Shown here in pieces: positions 1-6,124 of a stretch of DNA of 10,750 nucleotides (the stretch's first letter is position 1; every line of letters begins with the position of its first letter). Under the pieces are notes generated by a model. That model was not told the origin of the DNA, ran no database searches, and worked only from the letters and a program-made list of their open reading frames with translations. The DNA comes from Crocinitomix sp. (GTDB taxonomy: Bacteria; Bacteroidota; Bacteroidia; Flavobacteriales_D; Crocinitomicaceae). A program made the translations under genes and the position numbers. Location: the NCBI GenBank assembly GCA_020849935.1, contig JADZFJ010000469.1, positions 1 to 10,750 on the forward strand, written 5' to 3'.

Positions 1-239
1 CAACCAACGAGACCGTGAAAGAGTTGAATGGAAGTAAAACTTTGACTCAAGGGCACCACATCATCGCTTGTGGTAAAAAAGCAGAATTGATCGAAAAATT
101 TGTTAAGAAATGGCAGTTAATTGCCGTCGATGGAAAGTTAGTTAATCGAGTTTATACTGATGGAGGTGGGTCAAACCACCGCGTTACCGAAATACAAGTC
201 AATGAAATTTTATTAATAAATCCAAGAAAGGCCGGATAG
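1..239 (+). CDS. ssb: Single-stranded DNA-binding protein, C-terminal part (5' end outside window), divergent or decaying
   Basis: The frame is open from base 3 and ends at TAG 237-239, giving 78 visible residues. They follow the second half of an SSB OB-fold closely: TNET, then a GKKAELIEKF segment, VDGKLVNRVYTD and VTEIQVNEILLI line up with the usual TNET / WGK.AE..EK / .EG.L.NR.YTD / .TEI..NE..ML pattern of Bacteroidota SSBs. Family role: SSB coats single-stranded DNA during replication, repair and recombination. Three hallmark positions are changed, each by one base: the Trp after TQ is Gly (GGG), the Trp before GK is Cys (TGT), and the usual Gly after KK is Trp (TGG). No acidic C-terminal tail is present; the protein stops at NPRKAG, as short SSBs can. 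The GTG at 15 is internal to the domain, so this is a gene fragment cut by the window edge and not a 74-residue protein. Family assignment is solid; whether it is functional is uncertain. Confidence 0.75.
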   Translation, partial: TNETVKELNGSKTLTQGHHIIACGKKAELIEKFVKKWQLIAVDGKLVNRVYTDGGGSNHRVTEIQVNEILLINPRKAG

Positions 240-260
240 GGGTTGAGGGTACTTTCTGGT

Positions 261-296
261 AAGGGCGGTTTGGCAGGATCAAACCGCCTTTTTTTT
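261..296 (+). terminator. Rho-independent terminator behind ssb
   Basis: A perfect 9-bp stem, GGCGGTTTG at 264-272 and CAAACCGCC at 280-288, has a 7-base loop (GCAGGAT) and is followed directly by eight T residues (289-296). The AA at 261-262 can pair into the T-run. It ends transcription 25 bp after the ssb stop and insulates that gene from the toxin-antitoxin module downstream. Confidence 0.95.
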
Positions 297-335
297 CAAA
301 TAAATAAACTCAGATTTAAATATTTGTCATCTTTA

Positions 336-369
336 TTTGTACAAAAACTAGACAAAATGATTAACTTTG
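336..369 (+). promoter_or_regulatory. Candidate Bacteroidota-type promoter of the toxin-antitoxin operon, with palindromes
   Basis: TAACTTTG at 362-369 matches the Bacteroidota -7 consensus TAnnTTTG exactly. A TTTG at 336-339 lies 22 bp upstream, where the -33 element is expected. Transcription would begin around 373-376, just before the ATG at 387. The -33 TTTG is the left half of a perfect 10-bp palindrome TTTGTACAAA (336-345), and TTTGTC (323-328) is mirrored by GACAAA (351-356). Type IV antitoxins are known to bind inverted repeats in their own promoters, so these are plausible operator sites; that link is inference. Confidence 0.6.
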
Positions 370-386
370 TGGAACAATACTTTCTT

Positions 387-1112
387 ATGAAAATCGCAAA
401 AAATATAGTTGATAAAATAGATAGGCTGCCCAAAGGATACATATTCACATATTCTGAATTAATGGAAGAGGTGAGTCAAAAATTTGCTGTTATAAAAGCC
501 CTGAATAGGATGGAGAAATCAGGAAAAATCGCCAAACTATCGAAAGGAAAATATTACAAACCTGAAAACACTCCTTTTGGAAATTTACAGCCAAATCAAA
601 CACAGGTAGTAAAAGATTTGTTGGAAGAAAACGGTAAAATTTCAGGTTATCTTACGGGTTATAGTGTCTATAATCAACTTGGATTAACCACTCAAATTAG
701 CCCGGTCATCCAAATTGGAAAGAAACAAGTTCGACCAAATTTTACTCGAGAACGTTACCGTATTTCACTCGTCATGCAAAAAAACACGATAACAAAAGAG
801 AATATTCCTTTTTTGCAGATCTTGGATTCAATTCGATACATCAAAAAAATACCTGACATGGATTCAGAATTAGTTTTTAAACGGTTTCTTTCAATTGTTA
901 AAAATCTGAAAGATGAAGAAATTAGTACCTTGGTGAGATTGGCACTAAAGTATCCACCAGCAACAAGAGCAATATTAGGGGCAATCTTAGATAATTTGCA
1001 AAAATCTCAAACAGCGCAAACCTTATTCAAATCCTTGAATCCAATCACAAAATACAAATTTTCTGACGCTTCAAAAGTCTTGTCTAATGCTGAAAGATGG
1101 AATATCGTATGA
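387..1112 (+). CDS. AbiEi-like antitoxin (DUF6088 type) of a type IV toxin-antitoxin system
   Basis: A 241-residue protein. Residues 1-58 form a winged-helix-like N-terminus (a IVDKI..LPKGYIFTYSEL segment, then ALNRMEKSGKIAKLSKGKYY), the usual DNA-binding start of AbiEi/DUF6088 proteins. The middle holds GYLTGYSVYNQLGLTTQI (residues 87-104) and the C-terminal half a YPPATRAILGAIL stretch (189-201), both typical of this family. Known role: it counters the partner nucleotidyltransferase toxin and represses the operon. The open frame extends upstream to 243 with an ATG at 357, but a perfect -7 box at 362-369 lies after that ATG, so the ATG at 387 is the better start. Its stop overlaps the toxin start as ATGA (1109-1112). 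The gene is visibly AT-richer than acs or lpxB, which suggests horizontal acquisition. Confidence 0.85.
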   Translation: MKIAKNIVDKIDRLPKGYIFTYSELMEEVSQKFAVIKALNRMEKSGKIAKLSKGKYYKPENTPFGNLQPNQTQVVKDLLEENGKISGYLTGYSVYNQLGLTTQISPVIQIGKKQVRPNFTRERYRISLVMQKNTITKENIPFLQILDSIRYIKKIPDMDSELVFKRFLSIVKNLKDEEISTLVRLALKYPPATRAILGAILDNLQKSQTAQTLFKSLNPITKYKFSDASKVLSNAERWNIV

Positions 1113-2098
1113 AACTACACGAAAATAAAATCCTATTCAGACAAGCGATTCAATCTACGGCTGATCAATTGAAACTCCCGCCAATTTACGTTGAAAAGGA
1201 CTATTGGGTGACTTTGGCTTTATTCAAAATATTTAAAAATGACATTGGAGAGGAAATTGTTTTTAAGGGAGGTACTTCATTGTCAAAATGTTATCATCTT
1301 ATTGATCGGTTTTCTGAAGATATTGATTTGTTAGTCATTAGGAAGGAAGGAGAATCAAATAATAAATTAAAGTCTAAACTTAAAGTAATTAGCACCATTA
1401 TAGAGGAGGAATTGCCAGAAATTGAAATCGATGGAATAACCCAAAAAAAGGGAATGAATAGGAAGACAGCACACCATTATAATAAAGAATTTAAAGGTGA
1501 TTTTGGAATGGTAAGAGATGTAATTATTTTAGAATCCACGTGGTTAAGCTTCTTCGAACCCTTCACTAAACAAAGGATTACATCACTTGTAGGGCAAATG
1601 ATGTTGGACAATAACCTAACGAGCATGGCAGAAGAAAATGGACTAAATTATTTTGACTTGAATGCATTGCATCCGACAAGAACTATTTGTGAAAAAATAA
1701 TGAGCTTGGTTCGTTTTTCGTATGGAGAAAATCCCAAAGAAAGTCTTAAAAATAAAATCCGACATATTTACGATTTACATAAATTATTACTCTTTGAGGA
1801 TTTTTTGGAATTTTTTCATTCCTCCAATTTTGATGAAATGCTTTTGAATGTTGCGATGGACGATTTGTTTATTTTTAAAAACAACAATAAGTGGTTGTTA
1901 TTCCACCCGAAGGAAGCCCTTATTTTTAGAGATGCTGAAGTTGTTTGGAGTGATTTGAAGTCATCGTATAATTTTGATTTTAAAAATTTGGTTTATGGAG
2001 AATTGCCAAGACATGAATCAGTGCTTAAAACGTTAATAACCATTCAAAAAAGGTTAAATAAGATTTCTTGGACACTAACTATCGATAATAAGTTGTGA
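1109..2098 (+). CDS. AbiEii/AbiGii-family nucleotidyltransferase toxin of a type IV toxin-antitoxin system
   Basis: A 329-residue protein of the large AbiEii type. Visible motifs are YVEKDYWVT (27-35), the nucleotidyltransferase signature KGGTSLSK (53-60), the metal-binding FSEDIDL (68-74, with D71 and D73), a conserved LHPTRTICEKIMSLVR block near residues 189-205, and a RHIYDLHKLL block near 220-230. Characterised relatives (AbiEii, MenT) use NTPs and block growth, in MenT by adding nucleotides to tRNA; the target here is unknown. All catalytic motifs are present, so the toxin looks intact. I chose the ATG at 1109 because it overlaps the antitoxin stop (ATGA) and MKLHEN is the usual family N-terminus; an in-frame ATG at 1097 would add four residues. 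It is translationally coupled to the antitoxin gene. The module may serve in phage defence by abortive infection or in element maintenance. Confidence 0.9.
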   Translation: MKLHENKILFRQAIQSTADQLKLPPIYVEKDYWVTLALFKIFKNDIGEEIVFKGGTSLSKCYHLIDRFSEDIDLLVIRKEGESNNKLKSKLKVISTIIEEELPEIEIDGITQKKGMNRKTAHHYNKEFKGDFGMVRDVIILESTWLSFFEPFTKQRITSLVGQMMLDNNLTSMAEENGLNYFDLNALHPTRTICEKIMSLVRFSYGENPKESLKNKIRHIYDLHKLLLFEDFLEFFHSSNFDEMLLNVAMDDLFIFKNNNKWLLFHPKEALIFRDAEVVWSDLKSSYNFDFKNLVYGELPRHESVLKTLITIQKRLNKISWTLTIDNKL

Positions 2099-2240
2099 AA
2101 TCGACCATTTGAAATTAAGCCCCCCCAACATTTCCAAACCATTAATATTTCGTTATTAAAGTGTCAAATTTTTGGTCAAATTGTCAGATTATCAAATAGA
2201 TATATCTAAAACATTTACATTTGAATGATCAAAAATAAAC
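2099..2240 (+). promoter_or_regulatory. Candidate GH3-gene promoter (-7 box at 2216-2223) in an AT-rich spacer
   Basis: TACATTTG at 2216-2223 is an exact TAnnTTTG -7 box, 17 bp before the ATG at 2241, giving a leader of roughly a dozen bases. No TTTG or TTG occurs at the expected -33 distance; the nearest TTG (2181-2183) is 32 bp away. GTCAAATT occurs twice (2163-2170 and 2175-2182). No convincing terminator for the toxin gene is visible in this spacer. Confidence 0.45.
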
Positions 2241-3809
2241 ATGGCAATAGTAGGTACATTAGTAAAAAACGGCGCCAAATTAGGTAAGGCGATCGAGCAG
2301 GACAATAAATCCCCCTTTAAGCTTCAGAAAAAACAATTAAAAAAATTGCTTAAACAAGCTGTCGCAACGCAAATTGGTAAAAAATACAAATTTGACGAAG
2401 TGTTGGGGCATTTGAGTGTTTTAAGTACCTCCGGGAAAAGGGAATTTTACGAATCATATAAAAAAAATGTGCCGATCTATTCGTACAATAAAATACAGAA
2501 AGAATTTTGGCATAAATGCACTGAAGGGCAAGCGGATGTCACCTGGCCGGGAATGATAAAATATTTTGCCTTGAGTTCGGGGACTTCCGAAGCCGCCACA
2601 AAACACATTCCTATCACCAAAAAAATGATAAAAGCCATCCGCAAAACAAGTCTTCGGCAAATTTTGGCTTTGTTGGATTTTGATTTACCCTCCGAAACCT
2701 ATACAAAAGGATTTCTCATGTTGGGTGGTAGTACCGATTTAAATTTCAACGGTACGTATTACGAAGGGGATTTGTCTGGAATTGGCGCTTCTAACTTGCC
2801 TTATTGGTTCCAGCATTTTTACAAACCGGGCAAACGTATTTCTCAGTGCCGCGATTGGAATGAGAAATTGGAAGAAATTGTAAAATCAGCTCCTTCTTGG
2901 GACATCGGATTTATTCTTGGGGTGCCAGCTTGGATTCAATTGTTGCTTGAAATGATTATCGAGCGGTATCAAGTCAAAAACATCCACGAAATCTGGCCAA
3001 ATTTGGCGGTGTATATTCACGGAGGTGTTTCGTTCGAACCTTATAAAAAAGGGTTTGGGAAATTACTCGGAAAACCCATTCATTATGTCGAAACTTATTT
3101 GGCATCCGAAGGATTCATCGCCTTTCAACACACCCCAGAAAGCAAAGGAATGCGAATGATTTTAAACAATGGAAATTTCTACGAATTTGTTCCTTTTAAT
3201 AATGATAATTTTGACGCCGACGGAGAAATCAAGGACCATGCACAAACCTGTATGATTGATGCAGTCGAAGAGGGGAAGGATTATGCCTTGTTGATGTCCA
3301 CCTGCTCGGGCGCTTGGCGTTATTTAATTGGTGATGTCGTGCGATTTATGGATAAAGATCTAGCAGAAATTACCATCACTGGACGTACCAAACATTTTTT
3401 GAGTTTGTGTGGCGAACATCTTTCGGTAGATAATATGAACAAAGCAATTCAGCTGGTTTCAGAAACTTTTTCCATCGAAATTAAAGAATTTGCAGTAGCA
3501 GGAATTCCTTATCAAACCATGTTTGCCCACGAATGGTGGATCGGAACGGACGATGCGGTAGATGCAACCTTGTTAAAAGAAAAATTAGACGCGAGTCTCC
3601 AATTAGTGAACGATGATTACAAAGTAGAACGAATCGCTGCCTTAAAAGAAGTGATTGTGCACGTTCTTCCAACGGACGTGTTTTATGCTTGGTTGGATAG
3701 CCGAGGAAAAAGTGGGTCGCAGAATAAATTCCCACGGGTGCTTAAAAATGAAACCTTGGCCAGTTGGAAGGATTTTGTTAATCAGGTAGATACATTGGTG
3801 CTTCAATAA
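2241..3809 (+). CDS. GH3-family acyl-adenylate-forming protein
   Basis: A 522-residue protein of the GH3 superfamily, whose characterised plant members adenylate acyl acids such as auxin or jasmonate and join them to amino acids; the bacterial substrates are not known. Nucleotide-binding motifs appear in order: LSSGTSEAATKHIPIT (111-126, the P-loop-like A3 motif), a HYVETYLASEGFIAFQ block (281-296, A5-like), YLIGDVVRF (361-369), ITGRTKHFLSLCGEHLS (379-395), and a C-terminal segment with KFPRVLKN (496-503). Length fits a complete bacterial member and no disruption is seen. No signal peptide or membrane helix is present, so it should be cytoplasmic. It precedes acs by 141 bp in the same direction, but acs has its own candidate promoter, so a shared operon is uncertain. 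The ATG at 2241 fits the -7 box at 2216. Family assignment is firm; substrate cannot be inferred. Confidence 0.9.
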   Translation: MAIVGTLVKNGAKLGKAIEQDNKSPFKLQKKQLKKLLKQAVATQIGKKYKFDEVLGHLSVLSTSGKREFYESYKKNVPIYSYNKIQKEFWHKCTEGQADVTWPGMIKYFALSSGTSEAATKHIPITKKMIKAIRKTSLRQILALLDFDLPSETYTKGFLMLGGSTDLNFNGTYYEGDLSGIGASNLPYWFQHFYKPGKRISQCRDWNEKLEEIVKSAPSWDIGFILGVPAWIQLLLEMIIERYQVKNIHEIWPNLAVYIHGGVSFEPYKKGFGKLLGKPIHYVETYLASEGFIAFQHTPESKGMRMILNNGNFYEFVPFNNDNFDADGEIKDHAQTCMIDAVEEGKDYALLMSTCSGAWRYLIGDVVRFMDKDLAEITITGRTKHFLSLCGEHLSVDNMNKAIQLVSETFSIEIKEFAVAGIPYQTMFAHEWWIGTDDAVDATLLKEKLDASLQLVNDDYKVERIAALKEVIVHVLPTDVFYAWLDSRGKSGSQNKFPRVLKNETLASWKDFVNQVDTLVLQ

Positions 3810-3890
3810 ATTCAAATTGCTTTCTTAAGCCGTTGGGTTTCTGTTTTTTGGTTGGATAAGGTCTAAAATTCGTTCGTCTTAACGGATTGG

Positions 3891-3924
3891 TTTGCGCCAG
3901 AAGCCACTATTTTTTTTAACTTTA
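3891..3924 (+). promoter_or_regulatory. Candidate acs promoter
   Basis: TTTG at 3891-3894 is followed after 22 bp by TAACTTTA at 3917-3924, which differs from the Bacteroidota -7 consensus TAnnTTTG only in the last base. Transcription would begin around 3930, about 20 bases before the acs ATG. Its presence suggests acs is transcribed separately from the GH3 gene. Confidence 0.5.
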
Positions 3925-3950
3925 ACATTCAAGTTAAAACACCAGTTAAA

Positions 3951-5855
3951 ATGAGCAACTACCACCTTCAAAATTTCGCCGATTATCTTGAATCGTATAA
4001 AAAATCAATCGATTCGCCTGAAGAGTTTTGGGCGGACATCGCGACAAATCATTTTATATGGCAAAAAAAGTGGGACCAGGTGCTCAATTGGGATTTTAAA
4101 AAACCAGAGATTAACTGGTTTATTGGGGCAAAATTAAATATCACCGAAAATTGTATCGATCGGCATTTGGCAGAAAATGGAAAAAAAACAGCGATTTTGT
4201 TCGAACCAAATGATCCCTCTGAGTCAAGTCAATCAATTACTTACGAAGAACTTGCAATACGAGTGAACCAAGTTGCCAAAGTATTGCGCGCCAAAGGAAT
4301 TGAAAAGGGAGATCGGGTGTGTATTTATTTGCCCATGATTCCAGAACTCGCAATTTCAGTATTGGCTTGCGCACGAATCGGTGCAATTCATTCGGTGGTT
4401 TTTGCAGGATTTTCTGCCATGGCTTTGGCCTCACGAATTAACGATAGTTCTTGTAAAATGGTCATTACTTCAGACGGTTCGTTCCGGGGAACAAAAATCG
4501 TGGATTTAAAAGGAATTGTCGATGAAGCCTTGACACATACACCTTCAGTCCAATCCGTTTTGGTGGTGAAAAGAACAGGATCAGAAATTGGGTGGGTTGC
4601 CAAGCGCGATTTTTGGTTGCATACCCTAATCGAAACAGCTTCTGCCTCCTGCTTGCCAGCAATCATGGATGCAGAAGATCCTCTTTTTATCCTCTACACC
4701 TCAGGTTCAACGGGTCAGCCAAAAGGAATGGTGCATACAACCGCTGGTTATATGGTTTACACCGCTTATACATTTAAAAATGTTTTTCAATACCAAGGCA
4801 ATGATATTTTTTGGTGCACCGCTGATATTGGTTGGATTACGGGTCATAGTTACGGGGTGTATGGACCGCTTTTGAATGGGGCAACCACCGTCATGTTTGA
4901 AGGAATTCCAAGTCACCCGGATTATTCACGTTTTTGGCAAATTATTGACAAACATAAAGTTACTCAATTTTATACAGCTCCCACTGCCATTCGCGCCTTG
5001 GCCAAAGAAGATCTTAGTTATGTTTTACCTTATCATTTGAAAAGCCTAAAAGTTTTAGGCACGGTAGGCGAACCAATAAATGACGAAGCTTGGTACTGGT
5101 ATAATGATCACATCGGAAAAGGAAATTGCCCGATTGTAGATACGTGGTGGCAAACCGAAACAGGCGGAATTTTAATTTCCCCTTTGCCGGGCATTACGGA
5201 AACTATCCCTACTTATGCCACCTTGCCATTGCCAGGCGTTCAACCCGTTTTAATGAACGAACAAGGCGAGGAAATTAAAGAAATCCAAGCAGATGGACGT
5301 TTGTGTTTAAAATTCCCATGGCCTTCCATTGCCCGCACAATTTGGGGAAATCACGAAAGGTACCGCGAAACCTATTTCTCTACCTTTAATAATTTGTATT
5401 TCACTGGCGATGGTGCCTTGCGCGATCAAAATGGGAATTATCGAATTACGGGTCGGGTAGATGACATCATTATTGTTTCAGGTCACAATTTAGGGACTGC
5501 CCCAATTGAGGATGCGGTGAACGAACATCCTTTGGTGGCAGAATCGGCCATTGTTGGTTTTCCGCACGCGGTAAAAGGTTTCGCCTTGTACGGATTTATT
5601 ACGCTAAAAGATGAAAACGCCAATCAAGAAGCCCTTTTTAACGAAATAAATCAATTCATAACCAATCAAATAGGCGCCATTGCCAAGTTAGATAAAATGC
5701 AATTTACCTCAGGTTTACCTAAAACCCGTTCAGGAAAAATCATGCGTCGTATTTTGCTTAAAATAGCTTGTAACGAACTCGATAGCCTAGGCGATATCAC
5801 CACACTTTTAAATCCCGAGGTAGTCGAAGAAATCATTCAAAACCGCCTAACCTAG
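3951..5855 (+). CDS. acs: Acetyl-CoA synthetase (AMP-forming)
   Basis: A 634-residue protein that activates acetate with ATP and CoA to acetyl-CoA in the cytoplasm. It has the ACAS N-terminal domain (about 6-65), the AMP-binding core and the mobile C-terminal domain. Motifs are LYTSGSTGQPKG (248-259), GWITGHSYGVYGPL (294-307), GTVGEP (370-375), DTWWQTETGG (397-406), YFTGDGALRDQNGNYRITGR (483-502), VDDIIIVSGHNLGTAPIED (503-521) and SGKIMRR (594-600) with the catalytic lysine K596. T297, V372 and W400 match the pocket residues that make Acs prefer acetate over larger acyl groups, so propionyl-CoA synthetase is less likely. K596 in its PKTRSGK setting is the site that protein acetylation controls in other bacteria. 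One oddity: the usual Arg of SGHR is Asn (N513). Length is close to the family norm of about 630-650. Confidence 0.95.
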   Translation: MSNYHLQNFADYLESYKKSIDSPEEFWADIATNHFIWQKKWDQVLNWDFKKPEINWFIGAKLNITENCIDRHLAENGKKTAILFEPNDPSESSQSITYEELAIRVNQVAKVLRAKGIEKGDRVCIYLPMIPELAISVLACARIGAIHSVVFAGFSAMALASRINDSSCKMVITSDGSFRGTKIVDLKGIVDEALTHTPSVQSVLVVKRTGSEIGWVAKRDFWLHTLIETASASCLPAIMDAEDPLFILYTSGSTGQPKGMVHTTAGYMVYTAYTFKNVFQYQGNDIFWCTADIGWITGHSYGVYGPLLNGATTVMFEGIPSHPDYSRFWQIIDKHKVTQFYTAPTAIRALAKEDLSYVLPYHLKSLKVLGTVGEPINDEAWYWYNDHIGKGNCPIVDTWWQTETGGILISPLPGITETIPTYATLPLPGVQPVLMNEQGEEIKEIQADGRLCLKFPWPSIARTIWGNHERYRETYFSTFNNLYFTGDGALRDQNGNYRITGRVDDIIIVSGHNLGTAPIEDAVNEHPLVAESAIVGFPHAVKGFALYGFITLKDENANQEALFNEINQFITNQIGAIAKLDKMQFTSGLPKTRSGKIMRRILLKIACNELDSLGDITTLLNPEVVEEIIQNRLT

Positions 5856-5903
5856 GAATTCTTTTTTGGTTTTTTAGGGCCTATTTCCGGCTTTTCGCTG
5901 TAG

Positions 5904-5942
5904 TCCCAGACATCCCAACTGAAACGTCGGGATCGTCAGGGA
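5904..5942. repeat. Imperfect hairpin within a probable dispersed intergenic repeat
   Basis: TCCC-A-GACATCCC (5904-5916) is mirrored by GGGAT-C-GTC-A-GGGA (5929-5942), giving an imperfect stem with one bulge and one mismatch around a 12-base loop. Read on the minus strand, the wider block (about 5870-5965) contains GCCCCGGATTGAAGTGGCAG and ACTACAGCGAAAAGCCGGAA. From memory, similar phrases recur between genes in Bacteroidota genomes, which suggests a dispersed repeat unit; this could not be checked here. It lies between the converging ends of acs and the SpoIID-domain gene and encodes no protein. Confidence 0.5.
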
Positions 5943-5979
5943 GCTGCCACTTCAATCCGGGGCATTTTTTTAATTTTCG

Positions 5980-6055
5980 TTTATTTTCAATTTGCATTTT
6001 TCGATTATGGGATACGGACTGTAGTCCGTATGTACGTGGTTTAATTGAAAATAAA
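5980..6055. repeat. Nested inverted repeat: 13-bp outer arms around a 20-bp palindrome
   Basis: TTTATTTTCAATT (5980-5992) is a perfect reverse complement of AATTGAAAATAAA (6043-6055). Inside it, nearly concentric, lies the near-perfect palindrome ATACGGACT-GT-AGTCCGTAT (6012-6031, 9-bp arms). The element could form a long hairpin or cruciform in DNA, or a hairpin in transcripts read from either side. Its bounded, symmetrical form resembles a small non-autonomous element or a REP-like unit. It carries no open frame. Confidence 0.7.
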
Positions 6056-6111
6056 ATCTGCGAAAATCCGCGAAATCTGTGGGGAAATATTTGTCCGTAT
6101 TCACGTGGTTT
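6024..6111 (+). repeat. 19-bp direct repeat pair flanking a 10-bp-period triplet repeat
   Basis: GTCCGTATGTACGTGGTTT (6024-6042) recurs as GTCCGTATTCACGTGGTTT (6093-6111), 17 of 19 identical. Between them are three tandem units of period ten: AATCTGCGAA (6055-6064), AATCCGCGAA (6065-6074) and the more diverged ATCTGTGGGG (6075-6084). The first direct-repeat copy overlaps the right arm of the 6012-6031 palindrome. The stretch 5856-6124 holds no gene; all of its recognisable structure is repetitive. Confidence 0.65.
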
Positions 6112-6124
6112 TACAACCCAAAAA

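Noticed and set aside
15..239. A complete 74-residue protein starting at GTG 15
   Set aside because: The frame continues to the window edge and the residues before GTG (TNET) match the SSB alignment, so this is a truncated gene and not a short protein.
243..386. N-terminal extension of the antitoxin from TTG 243 or ATG 357
   Set aside because: The TTG lies before the terminator of the previous gene, and an exact -7 promoter box sits after the ATG at 357; the extension has no family similarity.
2241..3809. Auxin-related function for the GH3 protein
   Set aside because: The name comes from plant members; nothing in this sequence indicates auxin or any particular substrate.
3810..3950. Terminator after the GH3 gene
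   Set aside because: T-runs are present (3843-3849, 3910-3917) but no stem precedes them.
4237..4916. Several antisense open frames inside acs
   Set aside because: They overlap a full-length, motif-complete gene, overlap each other, and show no recognisable domain.
6055..6084. CRISPR array
   Set aside because: Three 10-bp tandem units without spacers and no cas genes nearby; it is a short tandem repeat.
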